Assembly: GCA_946479185.1 (NCBI GenBank)
Contig: CAMLFF010000150.1
Coordinates: 1 to 7,717, forward strand
Direction of reading: 5' to 3'
Source: an uncultured Sphingobium sp.
GTDB lineage: Bacteria > Pseudomonadota > Alphaproteobacteria > Sphingomonadales > Sphingomonadaceae
Length of the DNA stretch: 7,717 bases
How positions within the stretch are numbered: position 1 is the first letter of the stretch; each line of letters opens with the position of its first letter. Positions 1 to 6,127 of this stretch are shown piece after piece. The position numbers and the translations under genes were made by a program. The notes beneath the pieces are model-generated. The model was given only the letters and a program-made list of their open reading frames with translations, ran no database searches and was not told where the DNA came from.

Positions 1-5
1 GACAT
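1..5 (-). CDS. Possible 5' end of a gene running off the left edge
   Basis: On the minus strand an ATG at 5-3 is followed by TC, so the protein would begin Met-Ser. An AAGGAT Shine-Dalgarno at 19-14 lies 8 bases upstream of the ATG, which is what makes this a candidate start. It would be the next gene after the SDR, in the same direction. Only two codons are visible, so the product cannot be read. My recollection that sphingolipid genes (an acyl carrier protein, serine palmitoyltransferase) can sit near such an SDR in related bacteria is only a guess at identity. The alternative is that positions 1-21 are the last codons of a plus-strand gene ending DMYDYP-stop; nothing visible supports a ribosome site or family for that. 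Confidence 0.3.
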
Positions 6-134
6 GTACGACTATCCTTAAGGCAACTGATCACGGGCAAATGCCCGCTCTGCACGGCCTATGGCAAGCGAATAAGGCGGGATTCAGGCATGAGCGAGGC
101 AAGTGGGATGAGCGGGCGCTGGGGCGGGGTGGAG
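6..134. other. Intergenic region after the SDR gene, with a short hairpin
   Basis: This gap lies between the SDR stop at 135 and the candidate start at the left edge. It contains a perfect short inverted repeat at 34-47 (CGGGCA, AA, TGCCCG), best drawn as a 5-bp stem with a four-base loop. No T-tract follows on either strand, so I do not call it a terminator. On the minus strand a TTGCCA at 67-62 followed 17 bases later by GCATTT at 44-39 is a weak promoter-like pair. Nothing else recognisable is present. Confidence 0.4.
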
Positions 135-1055
135 CTACGCGTCGCGCAGCAGCCCTTTGGCGCGATAGGCTTGCGCTGTGAGCGCCAGCCCATCCGGCGT
201 TGGGATGGCTGGCGTCCAGAGGCGTGCGGGCGGCTGGAGCGCGGGGTTTGAGACCCAATCCTCATGGCAGAAGTAGGCGGCGCGGTCGGGCGTGAGGCGG
301 GCTTTGTCGCCGCGCAGGAGGCGATCGATGCGGGCGCCCAGGCGCACGAGGGTGGAGGGCATGGCGATGGTGCGGACGGAGCGGCGGCCCACGGCCTGGC
401 CGATGGCGCGGGCGAATTCCACGTGGCTCCAGCCGGTGGGGCGGGAATCGTCTGCTTCGTAGGTTTGGCCGGTGGTTGCGGGATCGGTGTTCGCGAGGGT
501 GAGCAGCAGGTCGGCGAGGTCATGGACGTGGATGACGGAGAGTCTGCCGCCGGGGGGCAGCAGAACGAAGCCGCGCGCCGCCATCTGGAACAGTTCGAGC
601 AGTTCGGCATCGCCGGGGCCATAAATGGCGGGGGGGCGAACCATTGTCCAATTCAGGCCGCTGGTGGTGACGTGCTGCTCGGCCTGCGCCTTGGACCAGC
701 CATAGTCGGAGAGGTTCGGCTCGCGGGCGGCGAGTGAGGACACGTGGACGAGGCGGTTGACGCCAGCGCGCTTCATCGCGGCGATGATGGCGGCGGTGCC
801 GGTGGCATTGCCTGCCTCGAACCCGGCGCGATCGAGCGCATTGACGACGCCTGCGATGTGGATGACGGCATCGGCACCAGCAACCAGCGCATCAAGTGCG
901 GCGTGATCCTCAAGCGTGCCATTGATCCATTCAAGGCCAACATGCGCGGCTTGTGGGCGGCGAGTGAGGGCGCGCAGCTCATGTCCCGCCGCAAGCGCCT
1001 TGCCCAGCACGACCTTGCCGACAAAGCCCGTGCCGCCGGTGATGGCGAGGCGCAT
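135..1055 (-). CDS. Extended SDR, NAD(P)-dependent epimerase/reductase-like protein
   Basis: The 306-residue product is a Rossmann-fold short-chain dehydrogenase of the extended (epimerase-like) type, expected to be cytosolic and to use NAD(P)(H). Visible motifs are the dinucleotide-binding TGGTGFVG at residues 6-13, an HVSS strand at 104-107 carrying the catalytic serine region, and the catalytic Tyr118 and Lys122 in YGWSK. An RPPAIYGPGD segment follows at 140-149, typical of epimerase-like SDRs. The C-terminal half is the variable substrate domain, so the substrate cannot be read. The ATG shares its A with the TGA of proB (TGATG junction), so translation is probably coupled and the two genes are likely co-transcribed. 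It could be the ceramide-pathway reductase type (CerR-like) known from Caulobacter sphingolipid synthesis, or a general sugar-nucleotide or NDUFA9-like SDR. The fold is certain; the substrate is not. Confidence 0.88.
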   Translation of the reverse strand: MRLAITGGTGFVGKVVLGKALAAGHELRALTRRPQAAHVGLEWINGTLEDHAALDALVAGADAVIHIAGVVNALDRAGFEAGNATGTAAIIAAMKRAGVNRLVHVSSLAAREPNLSDYGWSKAQAEQHVTTSGLNWTMVRPPAIYGPGDAELLELFQMAARGFVLLPPGGRLSVIHVHDLADLLLTLANTDPATTGQTYEADDSRPTGWSHVEFARAIGQAVGRRSVRTIAMPSTLVRLGARIDRLLRGDKARLTPDRAAYFCHEDWVSNPALQPPARLWTPAIPTPDGLALTAQAYRAKGLLRDA

Positions 1056-2173
1056 CAGAGCAGGACCATATAATCGCGGTGGACCATCGCCGCGCGGGGT
1101 GTGCCGCCGAGCAGCTCGGCCACTTCTGCGCTGCGCTTGCCGATGATCTTCTCGGCATCGGCGCTATCATATTGGGCAAGGCCGCGCGCGATCACGGCGC
1201 CATCCGGTCCGGTAATGTCGATCACATCGCCGCGCGCATAGATTCCATTCGTGGCCGTGACGCCCGCAGGCAGCAGGCTGCGCCCTTGGCGGAGCGCGTT
1301 GGCCGCGCCCTCATCGACACGCAGGCTGCCCTTGACCGTCAAGCGCCCGGCGAGCCAGCCCTTGCGGCCGCCCCGGCGCTTGGCGGCGCGAAATAGCGTG
1401 CCGCGTCCGCTTGTTAGCCAGTGGGTGAGTGGCGAATCGACGCGGCCAGAAATGATCGCGAGATGCGCGCCTGCGCCCGTGGCGATCTGTGCGGCCTGCA
1501 GCTTGGAGATCATGCCGCCCGAACCCATGCCGGAGGAAGAATGCGCATCCGCCATGCCAAGCACCGCGGGGTCGATTTTTTCCACAAGGGGAATGATGGT
1601 GGCGTCGGGATTGCTGTGTGGATTGGCGGTGTAGAGTCCATCGATATCCGAGAGCAGCACCACCGCATCCGCCCGCGCGGCCTGACCGATGCGGGCAGCA
1701 AGGCGATCATTATCGCCAAAGCGGATTTCCTCGGTGGCGACGCTGTCATTCTCATTGACCACGGGCACCGCGCCCAGGCCCACGAGCCGGTCCAGCGTCG
1801 CCGAGGCATTGAGATAGCGGCGGCGGTCTTCCAGATCGCCCAGTGTCACCAGCATCTGCGCGGCGGCGATGCCATGCTGACCGAGCAAGTCTGCCCAGAC
1901 CTGACTGAGCGCAATCTGGCCGACGGCGGCAGCGGCCTGCGCATCTTCCAGCGTAGCGCGGCCACCCTTGGGGAGACCCAGACGCCGTGCGCCCAGCGCG
2001 ATGGAGCCGGAGGAGACGATGACGATCTGCTGACCCGCAGCCCGCCGCTCCACGATTTCCGCCACGAGGCTTTCCAGCCATGCGCGCCGCACGCCGCCTT
2101 CCGGCTCCACCAGCAGGGCAGAGCCGACCTTGATGACAATGCGCGGGCAGTCAGCGGGCGTGAAACCAATCAT
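1055..2173 (-). CDS. proB: Glutamate 5-kinase (proline biosynthesis)
   Basis: ProB phosphorylates L-glutamate with ATP to gamma-glutamyl phosphate, the first and normally proline-inhibited step of proline synthesis, in the cytosol. The 372-residue length is normal for the two-domain form. An amino-acid kinase domain fills about residues 10-260: IVIKVGSALLV with Lys15, the VSSGSIALG loop at 53-61, VNENDSV at 139-145, FGDND at 152-156, LLSDIDGLYT at 173-182 and GMGSGGMISKL at 215-225. A PUA domain follows at about 278-355. The ATG at 2173 is kept because it sits just before the first kinase strand, although only a weak AGGG lies upstream. The gene is 109 bases downstream of obgE on the same strand and overlaps the SDR gene by one base. 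No proA is visible in the window. Confidence 0.97.
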   Translation of the reverse strand: MIGFTPADCPRIVIKVGSALLVEPEGGVRRAWLESLVAEIVERRAAGQQIVIVSSGSIALGARRLGLPKGGRATLEDAQAAAAVGQIALSQVWADLLGQHGIAAAQMLVTLGDLEDRRRYLNASATLDRLVGLGAVPVVNENDSVATEEIRFGDNDRLAARIGQAARADAVVLLSDIDGLYTANPHSNPDATIIPLVEKIDPAVLGMADAHSSSGMGSGGMISKLQAAQIATGAGAHLAIISGRVDSPLTHWLTSGRGTLFRAAKRRGGRKGWLAGRLTVKGSLRVDEGAANALRQGRSLLPAGVTATNGIYARGDVIDITGPDGAVIARGLAQYDSADAEKIIGKRSAEVAELLGGTPRAAMVHRDYMVLL

Positions 2174-2282
2174 GGCGCCAAGCCCTACAGACCGCGTTCG
2201 TATTGGAAAAGACTTATGGCGATTCGCCCATGCAAATCATTGCGCGGGGTGGGGGGCGGGGGGCGCTGGCCTCCCGCGACAC
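2174..2282. other. obgE-proB spacer with a dense G-run tract
   Basis: The plus strand carries three closely spaced G runs at 2246-2249, 2251-2256 and 2258-2263, separated by single T and C bases. The obgE-to-proB transcript therefore has a matching C-rich, G-poor stretch just after the obgE stop. That could favour Rho loading or form a G-quadruplex on the template DNA; both are inference. I see no intrinsic terminator with a T-tract and no convincing sigma-70 promoter for proB, so read-through from obgE is the simplest reading. Confidence 0.5.
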
Positions 2283-3344
2283 CTATCCGAGCGGTGACCA
2301 GGGCTTGTTGAGCTCTTCGCCGCGCTCTTCGGCCTCGACGGCTTTCACTTCGCCAAGCAGCGGAATGATCGCATCGAGCAGCTTGCCAACGCCATTGCCG
2401 GTCGCGCCGGAAATGATGAAGGCCTTGCCAGCGCCCGCTTTTTTCATGTCCTTGGCGATATCTTTCATCAGATCCTCGCCGAGCAGATCGCCCTTGTTGA
2501 GCGCGAGCATCTGGGGCTTTTCATCAAGCCCCTCGCCATAATTGCCAAGCTCGGTCTGCACGATGCGCCAGGCTTCCGCCGGATCATCGCCGGTGGCATC
2601 CACCAGATGGATGAGCACGCGGCACCGCTCGATATGGCCAAGGAAGCGATCGCCAATGCCAGCGCCTTCCGCTGCGCCCTCGATAAGCCCCGGAATATCG
2701 GCCAGCACGAACTCGCGGCCCTTGTGGAGCACGACGCCAAGCTGCGGCTTGGTGGTGGTGAAGGGGTAATCGCCGACCTTCGCGTTGGTGTTCGTCACCT
2801 GATTGATGAAAGTGGATTTGCCCGCGTTGGGCAGGCCGACAAGGCCGACATCGGCCAGCAGCTTGAGCCGCAGCCAGACGTAGCGTTCCTCGCCCGGCCA
2901 GCCCGTGCCATGCTGACGCGGGGCGCGGTTGGTAGAGGTTTTGTAGCTCGCATTGCCGCGGCCACCATCGCCACCGCGCAACATGGTGACGCGCTGGCCA
3001 ACCTCGGTCATGTCGGCCAGCACTTCGCTCTCGCCGTCTTCGTCCGGATCCGAGATGATCTGCGTGCCGACCGGCACCTTGATGACCAGATCCTGCCCGC
3101 CCGCGCCCGTGCGATCCTTGCCCATGCCGGGAATGCCGCGCTGCGCCTTGAAATGCTGGGTGTAGCGAAAGTCGATGAGGGTGTTGAGGCCGGGCACGGC
3201 TTCAAAAATGATATCGCCACCCTTGCCGCCATTGCCGCCATCGGGGCCGCCATATTCAACATATTTTTCGCGCCGGAAGCTGACGCCGCCGGGGCCGCCC
3301 ATGCCGGACCGAATGAAAATTTTTGCTTGATCGAGAAAATGCAT
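2283..3344 (-). CDS. obgE: Obg-family GTPase, 50S ribosome assembly
   Basis: ObgE (CgtA) is an essential GTPase that binds the large ribosomal subunit in late assembly and links it to growth control. The 353-residue product starts MHFLDQAKIFIRSG, the usual Obg N-terminus. The reading frame extends nine residues further upstream, but those are not conserved and a GGGA precedes this ATG, so 3344 is chosen. The glycine-rich Obg fold occupies about residues 1-158 (GGPGG, GGPDGGNGGKGGD and GGDGGRGN segments). The G domain follows: G1 GLPNAGKST at 170-178, the DYPFTTTKP switch I region at about 192-200, G3 DIPG at 216-219, G4 NKGD at 283-286 and the G5-like SGAT at 312-315. There is no long C-terminal OCT domain, as in many proteobacterial forms. 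It is divergent from corA and followed by proB. Confidence 0.97.
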   Translation of the reverse strand: MHFLDQAKIFIRSGMGGPGGVSFRREKYVEYGGPDGGNGGKGGDIIFEAVPGLNTLIDFRYTQHFKAQRGIPGMGKDRTGAGGQDLVIKVPVGTQIISDPDEDGESEVLADMTEVGQRVTMLRGGDGGRGNASYKTSTNRAPRQHGTGWPGEERYVWLRLKLLADVGLVGLPNAGKSTFINQVTNTNAKVGDYPFTTTKPQLGVVLHKGREFVLADIPGLIEGAAEGAGIGDRFLGHIERCRVLIHLVDATGDDPAEAWRIVQTELGNYGEGLDEKPQMLALNKGDLLGEDLMKDIAKDMKKAGAGKAFIISGATGNGVGKLLDAIIPLLGEVKAVEAEERGEELNKPWSPLG

Positions 3345-3479
3345 CGCGGTCCCATAGGGTGTTTGCCGCAAAAGGTGAAGCGCGCAGGGCTTTGCTGGGC
3401 GCTTGCTCTTCCGGTCGCGCGAGGGAGCGTGCTAGAGGCTTGCCGGAATTGGGGGCGATTTACTGGCGGGAGAGCCTGT
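3345..3479. promoter_or_regulatory. Divergent obgE/corA intergenic region
   Basis: These 135 bases separate the two divergent starts and must hold the promoters of corA and, unless obgE is transcribed by read-through, of obgE. On the minus strand TTCACC and TATGGG spaced by 17 bases form a weak pair, but they would put transcription start almost on the obgE ATG. On the plus strand I see only weak pieces, such as TTGCCG at 3440-3445, with no good -10 at the right distance. Exact promoters are therefore not called. Confidence 0.4.
3468..3474 (+). promoter_or_regulatory. Ribosome binding site of corA
   Basis: GGGAGAG lies 5 bases before the TTG at 3480 (7 bases if the core is taken as GGGAG). 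This site decides for the TTG start: no in-frame ATG lies nearby, and the upstream part of the open frame is antisense to obgE. Confidence 0.6.
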
Positions 3480-4448
3480 TTGACGGTGATAGCGGCGCGG
3501 CGATACCGCAATGGCGAGATAGTGGGTGAGGTCGATATCGGCGTGCCGCACGCTGAGCCGGTGACCGAGCATGAGTTTGTGTGGATCGGCCTGCTGGACC
3601 CGAGTGAGGAAGAGCTTGCTGCCGTCGGCCACTGCTTCGCCCTGCATCCGCTGGCGCTGGAAGATGCCCGCAAAGGCCTGCAATTGCCCAAGGTGGAGCT
3701 TTATGGCGACGAGCTGTTCCTCATTTTGCGCACGGCGCATCTTGAGGGCGCGAGGATTTGTTATGGCGAGACCTCCATCTTCCTTGGTCCGGGCTTCATC
3801 GTCTCCGTCCGTCACGGCTCCGCCCGCGCGCACACAGCGTTGCGCGACAAGCTGGAAAGCACGCCCACGGCGCTGACACACGGCCCCGACTATGTGCTGC
3901 ACTCGATCATCGATTTCATCGTCGATGGCTATTTTCCCATCGTCGAGTCGCTGGAGGAGCAGGTGCTGGCGATGGAAGCCTCCGCGACCGACGCCTTTCT
4001 CGATCATCAGGCGATTCGCAGCATCTTTGCGATCCGGCGGGAGATTGTGCGGTTCCAGCGGGCGCTGGGCCTGATGAGCGACGTGACCGCGCGGCTCGTG
4101 AATCACACCCTGCCCAATATTGACGCCAACATGCTGCCCTATTTCCGCGATGTGCAGGACCATGTGCGGCGCGCGGAATATCGCGTGGCGGGGCTGCGTG
4201 AGTTTTTGACCTCCGTGGCGGAGACGAGCAGCCTGCTCGAGCAGCGCAGGCAGGGCGAGATCACCCGCAAGCTGGCGGCTTGGGCAGCGATTCTGGCTGT
4301 GCCGACGGCGGTTGCGGGCATCTACGGCATGAACTTCGCCAATATGCCGGAGCTGCAGTGGAAATATGGCTATTTCGCGGTGCTGGTGGGCATCACGGCG
4401 GCGTGCGTGTATCTGTACTTCAGGTTTCGGCGGTCGGGCTGGTTGTAG
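3480..4448 (+). CDS. corA: CorA-type Mg2+/Co2+ transporter
   Basis: CorA is a homopentameric inner-membrane channel for Mg2+ (also Co2+ and Ni2+). Using the TTG start gives 322 residues, the normal family length, beginning MTVIAARRYRNGEIV. A large cytoplasmic N-terminal domain (about 1-262) includes long helices rich in charged residues. Transmembrane helix 1 is at about 264-282 (KLAAWAAILAVPTAVAGIYG) and is directly followed by the signature GMN at 283-285. The periplasmic loop contains the usual MPEL at 289-292, helix 2 spans about 298-315, and the protein ends in a short basic tail (RFRRSGWL). GTG at 3486 is a possible alternative start but is further from the ribosome site. The gene points away from obgE and towards the GNAT gene, so it is a separate transcription unit inside a minus-strand housekeeping cluster. 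No Mg2+ riboswitch is evident in the short upstream region. Confidence 0.95.
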   Translation: MTVIAARRYRNGEIVGEVDIGVPHAEPVTEHEFVWIGLLDPSEEELAAVGHCFALHPLALEDARKGLQLPKVELYGDELFLILRTAHLEGARICYGETSIFLGPGFIVSVRHGSARAHTALRDKLESTPTALTHGPDYVLHSIIDFIVDGYFPIVESLEEQVLAMEASATDAFLDHQAIRSIFAIRREIVRFQRALGLMSDVTARLVNHTLPNIDANMLPYFRDVQDHVRRAEYRVAGLREFLTSVAETSSLLEQRRQGEITRKLAAWAAILAVPTAVAGIYGMNFANMPELQWKYGYFAVLVGITAACVYLYFRFRRSGWL

Positions 4449-4464
4449 CTCGAAATTCTCTCTT

Positions 4465-4563
4465 CCGTCATCCCAGCGTAGGCTGGGATCGCTGGCAGAT
4501 TGAGCGCTGACCCTGACTGTTGCGCCCGATTGCTAAAGATCCCAGCCTTCGCTGGGATGACGG
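4465..4563. repeat. REP-like palindromic element (VIPAKAGI type), two inverted arms
   Basis: Two 26-base arms, 4465-4490 and 4538-4563, are inverted copies of each other with a single mismatch (4479 against 4549), separated by 47 bases. Each arm folds on its own into an 8-bp hairpin, ATCCCAGC/GCTGGGAT, with a four-base loop. Translated on the minus strand the arms read VIPAKAGI and IPAYAGMT, the familiar signature of intergenic REP/BIME elements in many proteobacteria. It lies between two convergent gene ends, a usual place for such elements, where it may act in transcript-end folding or mRNA protection. No transposase is nearby, so it would be a non-autonomous element. Confidence 0.85.
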
Positions 4564-4589
4564 GGGTGTTGAGCGCTCGCTCAACACCC
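4564..4589. terminator. Perfect 11-bp hairpin between convergent genes
   Basis: GGGTGTTGAGC at 4564-4574 pairs perfectly with GCTCAACACCC at 4579-4589 around the loop GCTC. It lies 11 bases past the GNAT stop and directly abuts the REP-like arm. No T-tract follows on either strand, so it is not a textbook intrinsic terminator. A bidirectional transcript-end or RNA-stabilising role for corA and the GNAT gene is inferred from position. The nine bases TTGAGCGCT at 4569-4577 also occur at 4500-4508 inside the REP spacer. Confidence 0.5.
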
Positions 4590-4600
4590 AACGCCAGTCA

Positions 4601-5173
4601 TCACGCCGCGAGCGGTTCTCGGTCGGAGTAAATCTCCACCGCCACATCGTCGCACATCTCGCCCTCTGCGCCATCCACATAGGTCTGGCTCAGGTCCGCG
4701 CGGCCTCTGCCTTGGCTATAGCGCATTGCTGGCGTGCCACAGGGCTTGAAGCCGAGCTTGCGAATCACCCGGCCGGAAGCCGGATTGTCGAGGAAGTGGC
4801 TGCACGTCACGTTCCGCAGTCCGGCCGCACGGGCGAGCTGCATCACGGCGGAGGCAGCCTCGGTCGCAAAGCCAAGGCCCCAATAGGGGCGGGCGATCCA
4901 GTAGCCGAGCTCCACCGCGCCATCTTCCCGCGCGCTGATGCCGCATCCGCCCACGAGATGGGGCTGGCCGCGCGTACGCTTGAAGATGAGGAAGGATGGC
5001 AGTAGCGGGTCGCGCTCCTGCGTCAGGAAGGCGCGCGCATCGCTCGGCATGTAGGGCCAGGGCGCCGTGGCGAGGTTCCGCACGATCGCTTCATCCGAAA
5101 TGGCGCTGTGGAGGGCTGCGGCGTCCTCGGCCCAGCCGGGCCGCAGCAATAATCTGGGGGTACGTGCGAACAT
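4601..5173 (-). CDS. GNAT family N-acetyltransferase (RimJ/RimL-like)
   Basis: The 190-residue product is an acetyl-CoA-dependent acetyltransferase of the RimJ/RimL-like GNAT group. The N-terminus reads TPRLLLRP (residues 5-12), the usual first strand. Motif A is ELGYWIARPYWGLGFATEA at 88-106, with the R-x-x-x-G-x-G acetyl-CoA pyrophosphate loop around 95-101. DNPASGRVIRKLGF at 129-142 is the matching late motif. The acceptor cannot be inferred; relatives acetylate ribosomal protein N-termini, amino acids or small molecules. The frame is open further upstream, but ATG 5173 is chosen because GGAGAG lies 7 bases before it and the family N-terminus begins there. It follows rpmA by 227 bases across a terminator, so it is either expressed by read-through or from its own promoter. 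It converges on corA. Confidence 0.9.
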   Translation of the reverse strand: MFARTPRLLLRPGWAEDAAALHSAISDEAIVRNLATAPWPYMPSDARAFLTQERDPLLPSFLIFKRTRGQPHLVGGCGISAREDGAVELGYWIARPYWGLGFATEAASAVMQLARAAGLRNVTCSHFLDNPASGRVIRKLGFKPCGTPAMRYSQGRGRADLSQTYVDGAEGEMCDDVAVEIYSDREPLAA

Positions 5174-5293
5174 GACTCTTCTCTCCGTGTCTGGCGCCTC
5201 TGCCCCACGCAGATGACGCTTGTGCGACAGCCTTGCCGACAACGTGCCGAACCGAGTTCGGCCTGCGTCGAGGACAGTCAAGATCCACGGAGA
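5174..5293. other. Spacer upstream of the GNAT gene
   Basis: This stretch lies between the rpmA terminator and the GNAT start. It contains the GNAT ribosome site (GGAGAG) at 5186-5181 on the minus strand. I see no clear -35/-10 pair. Open frames crossing it are not supported by any family resemblance. Confidence 0.35.
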
Positions 5294-5330
5294 ACAAGAA
5301 AAAAGGGAGGAGGGCGATCCCTTCTCCCTT
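5294..5330 (-). terminator. Intrinsic terminator of rplU-rpmA
   Basis: On the minus strand a stem is formed by 5330-5319 (AAGGGAGAAGGG) and 5314-5303 (CCCTCCTCCCTT) around the loop ATCG: 7 bp, one A-C mismatch, then 4 bp. It is followed directly by a T-rich tail, TTTTCTTGTT, continuing the TT of the stem, and preceded by GAAAACC. It lies 71 bases past the rpmA stop, the expected position for ending the ribosomal-protein transcript before the GNAT gene. Confidence 0.85.
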
Positions 5331-5362
5331 GGTTTTCAGATGGCCGCCTGAGCGGTCACCAA

Positions 5363-5386
5363 GGGATCGTCCCGGTGGACGATCCC
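5363..5386 (-). other. Perfect 10-bp hairpin between rpmA stop and its terminator
   Basis: GGGATCGTCC at 5363-5372 pairs perfectly with GGACGATCCC at 5377-5386 around loop CGGT. It begins 14 bases after the rpmA stop on the minus strand and has no T-tract. One of its arms is also complementary to part of the downstream terminator (see findings), so it may protect the 3' end or influence termination. Confidence 0.65.
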
Positions 5387-5400
5387 GTAGAGTCGTCCGA

Positions 5401-5670
5401 TTATTCGGCTGCCTGCGCCACCATGTCGACGGACACATATTTGCGACCGAGCTTGCCATCGTGGAACACCACGCGGCCCTCAATGAGCGCGAACAGCGTG
5501 TGATCCTTGCCGATGCCGACATTGCGACCCGGATAAACGCGTGTGCCGCGCTGGCGCACGATGATGTTGCCGCCGAGCACGCTCTGGCCGCCGAACTTCT
5601 TCACGCCAAGGCGCTTTGATTCTGAATCGCGACCGTTACGCGATGAACCGCCAGCTTTTTTATGTGCCAT
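5401..5670 (-). CDS. rpmA: 50S ribosomal protein L27
   Basis: The 89-residue product begins [20 protein letters not shown], the highly conserved L27 N-terminus that reaches towards the peptidyl-transferase centre of the 50S subunit. It continues with [19 protein letters not shown] and the GKDHTLFAL core. After Met removal it starts AHKKAGG; there is no Firmicutes-type cleavable N-terminal extension. A strong GAGGAG ribosome site lies 7 bases before the ATG. It is 29 bases downstream of rplU on the same strand, the universal rplU-rpmA pairing, and is followed by an intrinsic terminator. It ends with TAA and its length is normal for the family. Confidence 0.98.
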   Translation of the reverse strand: MAHKKAGGSSRNGRDSESKRLGVKKFGGQSVLGGNIIVRQRGTRVYPGRNVGIGKDHTLFALIEGRVVFHDGKLGRKYVSVDMVAQAAE

Positions 5671-5699
5671 GGTTAAACTCCTCGAATCTCTCTAGCGGC

Positions 5700-6056
5700 T
5701 CAAGCTTGCGCTTCGGCCGGTGCAGCGTCGGCCTTTTTAGCGGCCTTCTTCTTGGCTTCGCCACCGATCGAAACGATCCGCAGGATCGTCTGCTGCTGGC
5801 GATGGCCGTTCTTGCGGCGATAATTGTGGCGGCGACGCTTCTTGAAAACGATCACCTTCTCGCCCTTGGCCTGGGCGATAATCTCTGCCGAAACCAGAAG
5901 GCCATTGCTGTCCTTGATTTCCGAGCCTTCGCCCGCGAGCAGGACATCGTCCAGCGTGATGGTGTCACCGGCATTGCCAGCGAGCTTCTCAACGACGATC
6001 TTGTCTCCGGCGGCTACGCGATATTGCTTGCCGCCCGTACGCACGACAGCGAACAT
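5700..6056 (-). CDS. rplU: 50S ribosomal protein L21
   Basis: The 118-residue product begins [18 protein letters not shown], the conserved L21 start, and contains the 23S rRNA-binding basic segment [17 protein letters not shown] at about residues 71-87, followed by ILRIVSI. The core is about 100 residues. It carries a Lys/Ala-rich tail ([17 protein letters not shown]) that is common in alphaproteobacterial L21. The start is fixed by family conservation; the ribosome site is weak (CAGG close to the ATG, with GAGAAG further up). It is first in the rplU-rpmA unit and has a good promoter and a structured leader upstream. Confidence 0.98.
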   Translation of the reverse strand: MFAVVRTGGKQYRVAAGDKIVVEKLAGNAGDTITLDDVLLAGEGSEIKDSNGLLVSAEIIAQAKGEKVIVFKKRRRHNYRRKNGHRQQQTILRIVSIGGEAKKKAAKKADAAPAEAQA

Positions 6057-6086
6057 GGGCCTGACTTCTCTATATAAATACTTTTA

Positions 6087-6127
6087 CGCGGGCTGATATG
6101 GCAAAGCCACAAAGCGGCCCGCGCGGG
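6087..6127 (-). promoter_or_regulatory. Structured 5' leader of rplU
   Basis: Between the promoter and the rplU ATG the minus-strand RNA can form a long hairpin. The outer 7-bp stem pairs 6117-6123 with 6087-6093 (CGCGGGC with GCCCGCG). A nested 4-bp hairpin, TGGC-TTT-GCCA, is at 6109-6099. The first bases of the transcript also contain the palindrome CCCGCGCGGG at 6118-6127, which competes with the outer stem. The structure lies about 30 bases before the ATG. Autoregulatory leaders are known for L21 operons in Firmicutes; a similar role here is only a hypothesis. Confidence 0.45.

Noticed and set aside
1..21. Tail of a plus-strand gene ending DMYDYP-stop
   Set aside because: Six codons are too few to support it, and the minus-strand ATG with AAGGAT at the same place is a better explanation.
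34..47. Terminator for the SDR transcript
   Set aside because: The hairpin is short with a tight loop and no T-tract on either strand.
264..737. Plus-strand Gly/Ala-rich open frame of 157 residues
   Set aside because: It is antisense to the SDR gene, and its composition reflects the complementary codons of that gene.
1421..2311. Plus-strand open frame of about 296 residues
   Set aside because: It is fully antisense to proB and reads as low-complexity, His/Arg/Gly-rich text typical of shadow frames in GC-rich DNA; proB itself is unambiguous.
2607..3479. Long plus-strand open frame continuous with corA, which would give a 613-residue protein
   Set aside because: It is antisense to obgE for most of its length and shows no family resemblance before the CorA start. 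The TTG at 3480 has a ribosome site and gives a normal CorA length.
3432..4163. Minus-strand open frame of 243 residues
   Set aside because: It is antisense to corA, whose GMN and MPEL motifs and length are clear; there is no independent support.
4370..4591. Minus-strand small frame encoding VIPAKAGI and IPAYAGMT
   Set aside because: This is the characteristic chance translation of the REP-like palindromes, overlapping the end of corA, not a gene.
6071..6080. TATATA-containing stretch as a second rplU promoter -10
   Set aside because: No -35 lies at the right spacing and it is almost on top of the ribosome site; the TTGACA promoter at 6136-6164 is far better.
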